The translations under genes and the position numbers were made by a program. This document shows positions 56,662 through 64,000 of a stretch of 64,000 nt of DNA, piece by piece. Within the stretch, counting starts at the first letter, position 1, and the number at the start of each line of letters is the position of its first letter. A model generated the notes under the pieces. The model ran no database searches. It saw nothing but the letters and a program-made list of their open reading frames with translations, and was not told where the DNA came from. This DNA comes from Corinectria fuckeliana (Eukaryota > Ascomycota > Sordariomycetes > Hypocreales > Nectriaceae): assembly GCA_019137255.1 (NCBI GenBank), contig WPDH01000052.1:186001-250000 (forward strand). The letters are read 5' to 3'.

Positions 56662-58041
56662 CTACATCTTGAGTACCAGCCAGTCTTGCGCCAGCTGAGG
56701 CTCCTGGCGCTGCAACCTACCAATCACTCCGCCCACGGGGCCCTGCGTCTGGTGGCCGTCTAGCCATATCTTCTGGCCAGCGTAGTGCTCGATGAAGCCG
56801 TCCGGGCCCGAGACGATGACGAGGTTTTTGCCCGGCGCGCTGCTCTCGCAGAGGCATCCGGTGGCTTGGGGGGTGCCGAACTCGGTTGCGCCAATGTGCA
56901 TCGTCTGGTCGTGGAGCCTGCATCCGGGCTTGGAGGGGGCGGCAGCCGGGGCAGCGACGAGAGCGCTCTCGATGTCCTTGTCCCGAAACTTGGTTCCCTC
57001 CGCGTCGACGACGACTTGGATCTTCAGACGGTCGCCGTACGTGGCCTTCAGGTCGCCGAGGTGGCGCGCAACTGGGCTGGGGTTCTGTATCTCAAGCCCC
57101 AGCTCTGTCGGTCGCTTCTCCTGCCAGAACCGCCACGACGACGCGGGCGCGGTCGCGGCGTGCTGTACTTCCTCCCGATTCCGCACGGCCCAGAGCAGAT
57201 GGACGCGGGCGTCGCGGCTCGCTTCCAGTACCGCCTTCGCGGCTTGCATGCCCGGGACGACGCCGGTGCCGCCGGCGAGGAACACCACGCGGGCCTGGCT
57301 ACCCAGCCGCTCGGCGAGCTCGAAGCCGACGTGGGGGCCTCTTAGGTGGACGTCCTGGCCGACGCGGCGGCGGGCGAGGTAGTGCGACATCTCGCCGTCG
57401 CCGACGGTGCGGATATAGAAGCGCAGGGCGCCGTCGGCGGGGTCCTCGGCGTACAGCGGCGGCAGCGGCGTGTAGTGCCGCGAGATCTGGACCTCGGGCT
57501 GCTTGAACTCGAGGGACCAGAGGGGATGGCGCCAGCGGGCGGGGGTGCGAGGGGAGGAGGAGGAGGAGGAGGGGGGGATGAGGTAGGGATGGGACGGGTT
57601 GGGCGTGTGAGGGACGACGGTCATGACGAACGAGGTCGGCGAGATGGCCTCGCGGGCCGTGACGGTGTAAGGCACGAAGAAGCGGTCGTTGAGGGTGTCA
57701 GGGCGTGAGGGCGCGGCGGAGAGATAGCAGCCCGCGCCTCCCACGAGGAGGAGGCCGAGAAGGACAAAAGGCGAAAAGGCTCGGGCCTGTTGTGGCGTTG
57801 AGACGTTTGGTCGTTGAGAAGAGTGATGTGGTGTTGGTGAGGTTGACAGCGGATGCCGAGATGTTGAGAACCCCTGGTACATGCTTGTCCATCGCCGAGG
57901 TTGCCCACGACAGACTAAGTTACCACTCCTTTGCGATATCCGCAGGCCTAGGCGAGCCGTAAAGAGCCTCGTTCCGGATTCCATGTTGACGCCGTTAGGG
58001 AGCCAGTAGCTGAGACGAGGGGAGGCCGGGTTAAGTGGCAT
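56662..58041 (-). CDS. Cyc2-like mitochondrial flavoprotein (cytochrome c import factor type)
   Basis: A single exon of 459 residues from the ATG at 58041; a second in-frame ATG lies at residue 20. The N-terminus is Arg/Ser-rich and amphipathic (mitochondrial presequence-like), and residues about 91-108 form a membrane span (PFVLLGLLLVGGAGCYL). The body is a ferredoxin reductase-type FAD/NAD fold: FAD-binding RHYTPLP at 189-195, GEMSHYL at 216-222, nucleotide-binding AGGTGVVPGM at 256-265, and VSGPDGFIEHY near the C-terminus. Yeast Cyc2 is an inner-membrane flavoprotein that uses NAD(P)H to reduce haem for cytochrome c maturation. The alternative is a general NADH-cytochrome b5 reductase-like protein. 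A Ser/Pro-rich insert (SSSSSSPRTPAR) splits the FAD domain. A small 3n intron near residues 40-55 cannot be excluded. Confidence 0.85.
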   Translation of the reverse strand: MPLNPASPRLSYWLPNGVNMESGTRLFTARLGLRISQRSGNLVCRGQPRRWTSMYQGFSTSRHPLSTSPTPHHSSQRPNVSTPQQARAFSPFVLLGLLLVGGAGCYLSAAPSRPDTLNDRFFVPYTVTAREAISPTSFVMTVVPHTPNPSHPYLIPPSSSSSSPRTPARWRHPLWSLEFKQPEVQISRHYTPLPPLYAEDPADGALRFYIRTVGDGEMSHYLARRRVGQDVHLRGPHVGFELAERLGSQARVVFLAGGTGVVPGMQAAKAVLEASRDARVHLLWAVRNREEVQHAATAPASSWRFWQEKRPTELGLEIQNPSPVARHLGDLKATYGDRLKIQVVVDAEGTKFRDKDIESALVAAPAAAPSKPGCRLHDQTMHIGATEFGTPQATGCLCESSAPGKNLVIVSGPDGFIEHYAGQKIWLDGHQTQGPVGGVIGRLQRQEPQLAQDWLVLKM

Positions 58042-58447
58042 AACTATGAAGAAAGCTCCATCCCAAACCCGAGCTGACGGCTACGCGCGGATAATGAGCA
58101 ATGCAAGCGTGGATATGTCTGAACAAGCAAATCCGCTAGGTCTTATGAGCGTTTGATGTAGATGTTCGTCTGAGTCTCGTTGATGAAGGTCTAGAGAATC
58201 GCCATGAGAGAAAAGAACTGAACGCCATGTCACGTGAGACCGATCCCGCAGACGTTACCATCATCAGTGCTATATCGGAAGACGGCCAGGTGAGACGGTC
58301 AGTAATACCGATTGTCAAGTATTTGTACAGTAAAGTAGAAATTTATCGTCCCAGGTCTAGTTTACAGCGCACCTCGCCAGATGCATCTCGTTGCCTCTAT
58401 GTAACCGCTCCCGCCGCTTGGGTATATATCTCTTATCTAAGGTAGCT
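58042..58447. other. Spacer between AIM32-like and CYC2-like genes
   Basis: A 406-bp spacer between two minus-strand genes. It contains the CYC2-like promoter. No gene is supported; the open frame at 58227-58445 has no family features. Confidence 0.6.
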
Positions 58448-59587
58448 TCACATGCGCAGCATCTTCCTCTGAGCATCAATCCCGCCCCGGAACATGTCTG
58501 CCACCACGTTGCCCTTGAGAATCGTCTCCTTGACGATGCCCTCGACGTTCTTCGGCTCGACCCGCCCGTACCAGATGCCACACCCCGCCAGCGGATGCTC
58601 CTTGTCGCCCGCCCTCAGCCCGGGCGGCAGGTAGACGATGACGTTCCCGGCAAACTTGTGCCCGCCGATATGGCTGATCACGCCGACCCTAGCCGTCGCC
58701 GTCTTCTCCCCCTCGGCGCTCTCGCCTCGTATCCGCAGCGCATCGTCCCCGACGCGAACCCGCACCGCGCCGTGCAGCACGTCGAACCCCTCCCCGCGCA
58801 GCCTCGCCTCGAACTCGGCCTCGAGCACGGGCGCGACGACGCCGCAGCGCGCATCGCGGCCGCCGTGCCCGCAGACCAGCACCAGCACGTCGCGCACGTC
58901 CTGCACGCCCAGAAGCAGGCCCTGGTAGGCGTCCTTGCGCGCGAGGCGGTCGCGGTGGATGGGCGACAGGCCGTCGTGCGCGGCGTGCAGCTTGGTGGGC
59001 AGCAGGAAGCCCTTGGCCAGGGCCTGGACGCTGTCGAAGGAGACACGTGGGAGGAAGGGCACGTACTTGAAGCTGGGGAGGAGGTAGGCGGACGTGGACT
59101 GGACTTCGGGCCGGGGCGGGACGGAGCTGGGGAAGGAGGAGTTGAGGACCGAGATGTTGTGGAAGGGCTGCGTTTTCTCACTGTCAACGGTTATCCAAGG
59201 CAGAGAGGAGAGAGCAAGATGGCTCACATCACTGTAGGTGCCGCCCCGGCCAAACAGCTCCTTCAAGTCGGCGGCCAGGTTATCCCCGCCGCTCTCCTCC
59301 TCGATGCGCGACGGCCAGTCCGTGTGGCCCGTACACACGAGGACCTGCTCAGCATAGCTGGCAATGGCCCCCTTCATGGGGCCCTCGCGATCGAGCGGCA
59401 GACCCTCGGGCATGGCGGGCATGGCGGCGCACCCGCACGTCGGCTCCGGACATGTGTCGACGGTAGGGAACGGCGGCGGAGGCGGCGGGCGCCGAGCCCT
59501 GGTTGCGAACTGCCGCTGACGGATCGGGACCGGGCTCTTGCGGCTGCGGGTGCGGCCGAAGCTGCTCAGCGCTGGCCGTGGAGGCAT
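58448..59587 (-). CDS. AIM32: Aim32/Apd1-like thioredoxin-fold [2Fe-2S] protein
   Basis: Exons 59587-59228 and 59167-58448 (60-bp in-frame intron) give 359 residues. This is the sucrase/ferredoxin-like family (PF06999). The N-terminus is Arg-rich with a Pro run, consistent with mitochondrial import. It has C46-x4-C51-x-C53 (TCPEPTCGC). The iron-sulfur ligands appear as C219-x8-C228 (VCGHGGRDARC) and H286-x3-H290 (SHIGGHKFAGN), matching the two-Cys, two-His cluster described for yeast Aim32 and Apd1. Aim32 acts in the mitochondrial matrix and intermembrane space in redox quality control. The intron (59227-59168) is 3n and stop-free; splicing gives GTYSDPFHNISVLNSSFPSS, which fits the family better than the 20-residue read-through. 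Confidence 0.9.
   Translation of the reverse strand: MPPRPALSSFGRTRSRKSPVPIRQRQFATRARRPPPPPPFPTVDTCPEPTCGCAAMPAMPEGLPLDREGPMKGAIASYAEQVLVCTGHTDWPSRIEEESGGDNLAADLKELFGRGGTYSDVSHLALSSLPWITVDSEKTQPFHNISVLNSSFPSSVPPRPEVQSTSAYLLPSFKYVPFLPRVSFDSVQALAKGFLLPTKLHAAHDGLSPIHRDRLARKDAYQGLLLGVQDVRDVLVLVCGHGGRDARCGVVAPVLEAEFEARLRGEGFDVLHGAVRVRVGDDALRIRGESAEGEKTATARVGVISHIGGHKFAGNVIVYLPPGLRAGDKEHPLAGCGIWYGRVEPKNVEGIVKETILKGNVVADMFRGGIDAQRKMLRM
59168..59227 (-). other. AIM32: 60-bp in-frame, stop-free intron of AIM32-like gene
   Basis: On the minus strand the donor is GTGAGC at 59227 and the acceptor ACGCAG ending at 59168. Acceptors at the nearer AG dinucleotides either introduce TGA or fit the family less well. 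Length 20 codons. Confidence 0.8.
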
Positions 59588-60167
59588 GGTCGAAGGCGGA
59601 AGGGCGGCAGATATGGAGAGGATACGCCGTCCATCTGCGTCTGCATCGCGGGGCTCAATTGCAACTCATTGTGACGAGCAGTTAACAAGTTGGGAGTTCG
59701 TTCTGTGACGATCTAGACTAGCCAACACCCCACTTTCCGGCAGATAATCCCGGACGTTGACATCCCGGCCCCCACCACAACGACGTCACCGAATTTGAGC
59801 TCCGATATTTGGTTAAATATTTGATCGCTATGGACATGGACGTAATATGTAAGCTAGTGCTCCGCTCAACTGACGCTGTTTGTTCCCTTGTCCTATAACT
59901 ACACCACACGAACCCACCAGCAGTGCTGCCTCAAGTCCCAGACTGGTATGCAATCCGATGCTAGCTCTAGAAATGACAATGCTATGCAAAAGACAAAGAT
60001 TGGCCGGTGACAGACAATCTTTGACGAATATCCAAATAATCCCCCTCTTATGATTCTGATTCTGAGCCTCCCCAGGCTACTCGTTTCTTGTTCACACCAC
60101 ACCTCTCCCTCACTACTCACATCGTAAAATCACGCCCCCGATCGCGTCGACGTCAATCACCAATGCC
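59588..60167. other. Spacer between AVT-like and AIM32-like genes
   Basis: A 580-bp spacer between two minus-strand genes, with the AIM32-like promoter and the 3' UTR of the transporter. No gene is supported. Confidence 0.6.
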
Positions 60168-62528
60168 TCAAAAGCTCGTCCCCTTCTTGTCGCAGTAACC
60201 AGGAAGCTTCGGCTCGGCATTGGCCCAGCTCATGACGGTGAGACTAGTCGTGTATGCCATGGCGACGAAGCCAAAGAGACAGAGGAAAACATCCGAGTAC
60301 TTCCAGAGCCTGGTGCGTGCAACAGCCCTGTAGTGCAGCATGGGCTGGAAAGCCATCGTTAGCAAAGCTTTCTCCTTGGTCTTGATACAACAAGCGTTAC
60401 TTACCGGGTAAATGTAGACCAGCGGGATGCAGGCAAAGTTGCCCACGAGCGCCACAAACTTGTCGAGGTGTTCCGCTCCGCCCCACGCAATGGCCGCGCA
60501 CAGCATCACCACAAAGAATCGGAACACGTTCTTCTGCCACTTGATGTAAGGGTTGTACTTGCCGCTGCGCGTAAACAGCTCCGTCTCCGCGATACGGATC
60601 GCCGGGAAGATTTGCAGCGGCGTCGATAGAAGAATAGCGCACGAGTAAAGGAACTGAACACCGTTGACCAGCTTGTTGTCCTGCGGTAGGTTGAGCAGGA
60701 CCACAGTCTCAGTGTGGGATCCGTAGGCGGCATACGAGATGGCGCCCATGACGGTAAAGAGGATCGTGATGATAATCATGACAATGAGCAGCACCTTCGG
60801 AAACTTCTCCGGGTGTCTCATCGACTCCTGGACGGGAATGATGAGACCAATGCCTTCGAAAGTGAAGATGGCAGTTCCGATAAAGAGTGTCCAATCCTTT
60901 TTGTTGAACATGATTATATCCGACAGACCCTCCAAGTGAAGAGTCAAGACGTCGTAGTAGAAAAGATAGGCGAGACCGACCAGGATAAAGGCATCCGCAA
61001 TCAAAGCTGTGAACCCCAGCTTCTCAATGTCTCGAAGCAGGGAGAACGGCAGGAAGATGACCATCTGCATGAGAATAAGCCAAGGGATGCTGATGGTGGT
61101 CTGACAGTTGGACACGGCCCGGATAAAGGCCTGCAGGTTTTCCGAAGTAAAGACAATGTAGGCGGCCACGAAACCGATCTGACTGAGGACAATGGACGCG
61201 AGGATGATGTTACGCATGTATCTGCCGTAGAGCGCGCCTCCCAAGTCACCGAATGAGCCACCGACCCTCAACTGAGTCGTGACGAGCAAAACAAAGCAGT
61301 AGTAGCTGAGAGCGGCCACTCCCAAGAGCACCACGTTGCTGAACAGCATACCGCCGTTGAGATATGCGCGGGGAAGGAAAAGGACGCCGGTGCCAACGAA
61401 CGACTTTAGGAGCAAGAGAGCCGCGTTCATAGGGCTAGTCTTTCCACTACCGCCACGCACCTTTCTCTTGCGCCTCCGCCTCGACGGGGTCAGTAGAGCA
61501 CTGTCCTCCATCGGCTCCCGCTCATCGTCGGAGTAGTCGTCCGTATCCTCGCCCGACGAGAAGTATTCGTTCGGGCCGAGTATCTCGTCGTCTTCCTCCA
61601 GCTCCTCGCCAGCAAAGTGCCCATATATCGACAGGAACTCGAGGAAGCTCGAAGTAAATAGCTGCCGCTGACCGCCCCGGGGAGATTCGAAACCATCCTC
61701 GAGATGACTTCCCTGGCCATTGGGGCTGTGGGCGGATCGGCGAATGTGATTTCGGCGGAAGCCACCAGGGACCTTGATAGAGTTAATATCCAGGACCTCG
61801 GTCTCGGGCTCGGGTCGACCCAGATCAAAGCTCTTGCTGCGATGCATCTTGGACTTGGCCTCGGCCTGCTCAGTCCATTTGTAGATGCCTCGGTGAACGT
61901 CTCCTCCTTGGAGTTGAAGACTTGAGAACTCCTCGTCGTTTGAACGGTTGCCACCGGCCTCGGCGGGTTTCTTTCCTTTGATGTTGCCAAGCAGAGATGA
62001 CTCCTCTGATGCAGTATTGTCGTCACTGGGCTGAACCAGATGGCGCTTGACAATCTCGGGGTCTTCGTAGGGGGCACTGGTACCGAGAGCAGGCCGTGTC
62101 CTCGAATCGAAGGAGCCATAGTTGGTCGGCGGCGCCGAGGGTCTGTGGCTGCCAAGAGCAGGAGACTGAGATCGGATCGGGGGCGTACTTATGCGTGCGG
62201 GGGGAGTTCCGTGGCGAGGAGGGGACTGGCCGAGCGAGTTGGAGAGCGCAGCAGCCAGAGCCGACACACCTGGCCCCTGGGAGCTGGTGTTACCAGACAT
62301 GGGAGCAAAGTCATCGAGAGCATCGGACTTTGCACCGGAGTTTGGGGCGGGCGAAGCCCCTCTCGGAGGGGGAGGAGTGTTGAGATGATGGCCGGGAATG
62401 GGAGAGGAGGCAAGACGCGCCGTCAGGTCGGCTCGGGGGACGGAGGCGGAATAAGATCGCGGTACGACGGAGGCGGGCGAGGAAGATCTGGGAGGTGGAT
62501 CGATCGTGTTTCTCGACGGGGACGTCAT
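60168..62528 (-). CDS. Vacuolar amino acid transporter, AVT3/AVT4 (SLC36-like) type
   Basis: Exons 62528-60405 and 60344-60168 (60-bp in-frame intron) give 766 residues. The first ~360 residues are disordered and Ser/Pro/acid-rich. The transporter core begins SPMNAALLLLKSFVGTGVLFLP, a hallmark of the amino acid/auxin permease family (AVT/SLC36), followed by about ten further spans: FVLLVTTQLRVGGSFGDLG, LASIVLSQIGFVAAYIVFT, IGTAIFTFEGIGLIIPVQESM, VNGVQFLYSCAILLSTPLQIFPA. Yeast Avt3/Avt4 export neutral and basic amino acids from the vacuole, which this arrangement with a long N-terminus resembles. The intron (60404-60345: GTAAGT, TGCTAACG, CCAG) is stop-free; splicing gives LVYIYPPMLHYRAVART. 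The N-terminal region is typical of fungal Avt3-class proteins. Confidence 0.93.
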   Translation of the reverse strand: MTSPSRNTIDPPPRSSSPASVVPRSYSASVPRADLTARLASSPIPGHHLNTPPPPRGASPAPNSGAKSDALDDFAPMSGNTSSQGPGVSALAAALSNSLGQSPPRHGTPPARISTPPIRSQSPALGSHRPSAPPTNYGSFDSRTRPALGTSAPYEDPEIVKRHLVQPSDDNTASEESSLLGNIKGKKPAEAGGNRSNDEEFSSLQLQGGDVHRGIYKWTEQAEAKSKMHRSKSFDLGRPEPETEVLDINSIKVPGGFRRNHIRRSAHSPNGQGSHLEDGFESPRGGQRQLFTSSFLEFLSIYGHFAGEELEEDDEILGPNEYFSSGEDTDDYSDDEREPMEDSALLTPSRRRRKRKVRGGSGKTSPMNAALLLLKSFVGTGVLFLPRAYLNGGMLFSNVVLLGVAALSYYCFVLLVTTQLRVGGSFGDLGGALYGRYMRNIILASIVLSQIGFVAAYIVFTSENLQAFIRAVSNCQTTISIPWLILMQMVIFLPFSLLRDIEKLGFTALIADAFILVGLAYLFYYDVLTLHLEGLSDIIMFNKKDWTLFIGTAIFTFEGIGLIIPVQESMRHPEKFPKVLLIVMIIITILFTVMGAISYAAYGSHTETVVLLNLPQDNKLVNGVQFLYSCAILLSTPLQIFPAIRIAETELFTRSGKYNPYIKWQKNVFRFFVVMLCAAIAWGGAEHLDKFVALVGNFACIPLVYIYPVSNACCIKTKEKALLTMAFQPMLHYRAVARTRLWKYSDVFLCLFGFVAMAYTTSLTVMSWANAEPKLPGYCDKKGTSF
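60345..60404 (-). other. 60-bp in-frame, stop-free intron of AVT-like gene
   Basis: Donor GTAAGT at 60404, branch TGCTAACG and acceptor TTCCAG ending at 60345 on the minus strand. Retention would insert 20 residues (Cys-Cys, Lys-rich) between transmembrane segments near the C-terminus. Confidence 0.87.
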
Positions 62529-62908
62529 CTTGAGCGTTGTTGGGGTCGAGTTGGCCTTATCGCATAGCTCCGCTCAATGAAGGCAACCGAGAGAAGGCGC
62601 GGGCAAGCCTGGGCACAGGGAGACGGGGAGGGAGAGAGGAGAGGGGGGGAGGAAGATGCTAAGCAAGGTGGGTAGAGATAGTAGTAACGGAGGTGACGGA
62701 TCTCAAGGCCTTGTAAAGATGGAGGGCGAGATGAAGGCTCGGATGATGGAACCAATTGAGGCGTGTGGGAGAAGAAGCTTGTGGTTGGAGGGGAGAGAGC
62801 AGGAGTTGAGGTGAGATAAAGGCAAGCTGCAGTGTGGACGGGCTGGAGAAATGACCGGGGTTCAATCGACGGGCTGGTAAAGGTGCAGAGGCTGTCCACT
62901 CTTACTGG

Positions 62909-62954
62909 ACTCTCACTGAACTCTCACTGGACGGGACGCTGGACGGGACGCTGG
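62909..62954 (+). repeat. Minisatellite with two unit types
   Basis: Two copies of an 11-bp unit (ACTCTCACTGR, 62909-62930) are followed directly by two copies of a 12-bp unit (ACGGGACGCTGG, 62931-62954). Confidence 0.8.
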
Positions 62955-63158
62955 ACTCCCGCTCTCACTGGGTGCCCGAGGTGGGTGCCCTGCAGACACC
63001 CGCCGGCCGCCGGAGGAAGTCTGGCGGCGCAGGCACATCAGGGCTCGACTCCATTCTTGAGGCGCCCACCTTGGTCAGGGTTGGTCTGGTGACTAAACCC
63101 AAGCCATCGCAGGGACTCGGCGTGTGATGGCGGAATGTTCACACAGCGAAGGCTACTA

Positions 63159-63182
63159 GTAGATAGGTAGTTACCTATCTAC
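63159..63182. repeat. 24-bp inverted repeat (11-bp arms, 2-bp centre)
   Basis: GTAGATAGGTA and its exact complement TACCTATCTAC flank a GT centre. The arms contain the TAGGTA word that recurs in intergenic DNA of this window. Confidence 0.85.
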
Positions 63183-64000
63183 ATACCATCCATAGGTGCC
63201 TCTGCTGTCGGGTTGGCTTAGGTACTAGGTACCCTCCTAGCTGCGGTAACCTCATGTGGGCACTAGCAAGGTACCTTCTTAGCGCTGCTAGAGAGCGTTG
63301 CTGAAAGACTCCCACGAGCCTCTCCACTCGTCTCGATATAATTATGAATGGATTGGGGCACCGCCGTTACTGACAGGCCTCATTATATCCACATGCTCTG
63401 ACTAGACGCATCCGCACCCCCCTCGTCGCCTGCGCGCTTCGCTTCCAGTTCCTTCGCCTTTTGCCCAAGCTCCCATCAGAAGCGACGGGCCCGTTGAAGT
63501 TCCCACGCGTAGAGTAGAGCGTGATCAAGGCCGCGTGCAAACCCCCCACCCAACTAACCCCCTCCCCTTCATCTAAGCCGGCCATGGTCCACATATCGGC
63601 AAAAGCAAAGAGCTATCGCGCTTGGAGCATTCGCCGGAGCAGCGCACCAGCTCGGTGGAGGTCGAGAGTGGCGGTGGACGGATGGAGCGAGTCGTTGCAG
63701 AGGGCGCGGTGAAACGGGATTGCACCCGACTAAACATAGTGCCTGGAGACAGGACGGAAGCAAATCAACCACCACTTCCCGGTGCAGTATCACGAATAAC
63801 TGCAGTTGTCACGAGACCAGATTCCTAGATCGATCGTACTTGGTCCCTCGGCCTCGCCGGCGCCCGTTGCAACGGACACGACACTTGAAGTCACAGACGG
63901 GTCTACACCAAATCCTAGCGTGAGGTAGCTAGTTATCCGGTGCTCAAGCTGTCGAGGAAAACAACTACTCTAGATGGTCCAGATGGTAGCAATACGGGAT

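Larger units (their letters stand above)
62529..64000. other. Right-end non-coding region
   Basis: The last 1.47 kb. Bases 62600-62800 are the AVT-like gene's promoter and leader, with a polypurine tract (62617-62655) that is pyrimidine-rich on the coding strand. The rest has a minisatellite, an inverted repeat and several TAGGTA words. Open frames at 63520-63923 overlap in several frames and are not convincing; I cannot exclude an edge gene beginning beyond the window. Confidence 0.5.

Noticed and set aside
62617..62655. Polypurine tract as a triplex or special element
   Set aside because: It is simply the complement of a pyrimidine-rich promoter tract of the minus-strand transporter gene, common in fungi.

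Overview
This is a 64 kb window of nuclear DNA from a filamentous ascomycete, most likely a Sordariomycete and possibly Hypocreales. The reasons are the many short GT-AG introns (about 48-116 bp, usually GTAAGT/GTATGT/GTGAGT donors and CTAAC-type branch sites), GC-rich third codon positions, pyrimidine-rich promoters, and fungal families (SepA/Bni1 formin, fungal Sec16, Cyc2-like, Aim32-like, Neo1-like). The order is read from domains and motifs only; species is not determined. All exon boundaries are hand-derived from splice signals plus reading-frame and family continuity.

Layout. Left end (1-17 kb): the 5' end of a DUF2264 gene leaving the window on the minus strand; an ASX-homology/DEUBAD protein; Elongator subunit Elp5; the v-SNARE Sec22; an unrecognised zinc-ligand protein; a CLPTM1-family membrane protein; a LOG-type phosphoribohydrolase; proteasome alpha subunit PSMA1/Pre5; and the mitochondrial tRNA-modification GTPase Mss1/MnmE. 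At 17.1 kb there is a tiny acidic protein with four GRSGYN repeats, followed by a 3.8 kb gene-poor stretch with long C homopolymers.

Middle (21-49 kb): ER glucosidase I (GH63) with signal peptide and C-terminal KDEL; the tri-snRNP protein SNRNP27; a 1,740-residue formin; a small single-span membrane protein; a RING protein; checkpoint clamp subunit Hus1; COPII scaffold Sec16; and a seven-exon full-size ABC-B transporter.

Right end (49-64 kb): a decayed Zn2Cys6-type regulator gene broken by stops and frameshifts, abutting a relic of a Tc1/mariner-like transposon; then a Neo1-class P4-ATPase flippase, a Cyc2-like mitochondrial flavoprotein, an Aim32-like [2Fe-2S] protein and an AVT-type vacuolar amino acid transporter. 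The last 1.5 kb has no recognisable gene.

The window is mostly a housekeeping neighbourhood. Several genes act in the early secretory pathway (Sec22, Sec16, glucosidase I, Neo1-like), and two act on wobble-uridine tRNA modification (Elp5, Mss1), but there is no operon-like organisation. The accessory-looking part is 48.8-52.4 kb (dead regulator plus transposon relic beside an ABC transporter). The least explained items are the GRSGYN-repeat protein and the zinc-ligand protein at 6.0-7.1 kb. A recurring theme is gene structure that simple ORF calling gets wrong: stop-free introns of length 3n, and a 19-nt last exon that carries the catalytic Cys motif of Mss1.
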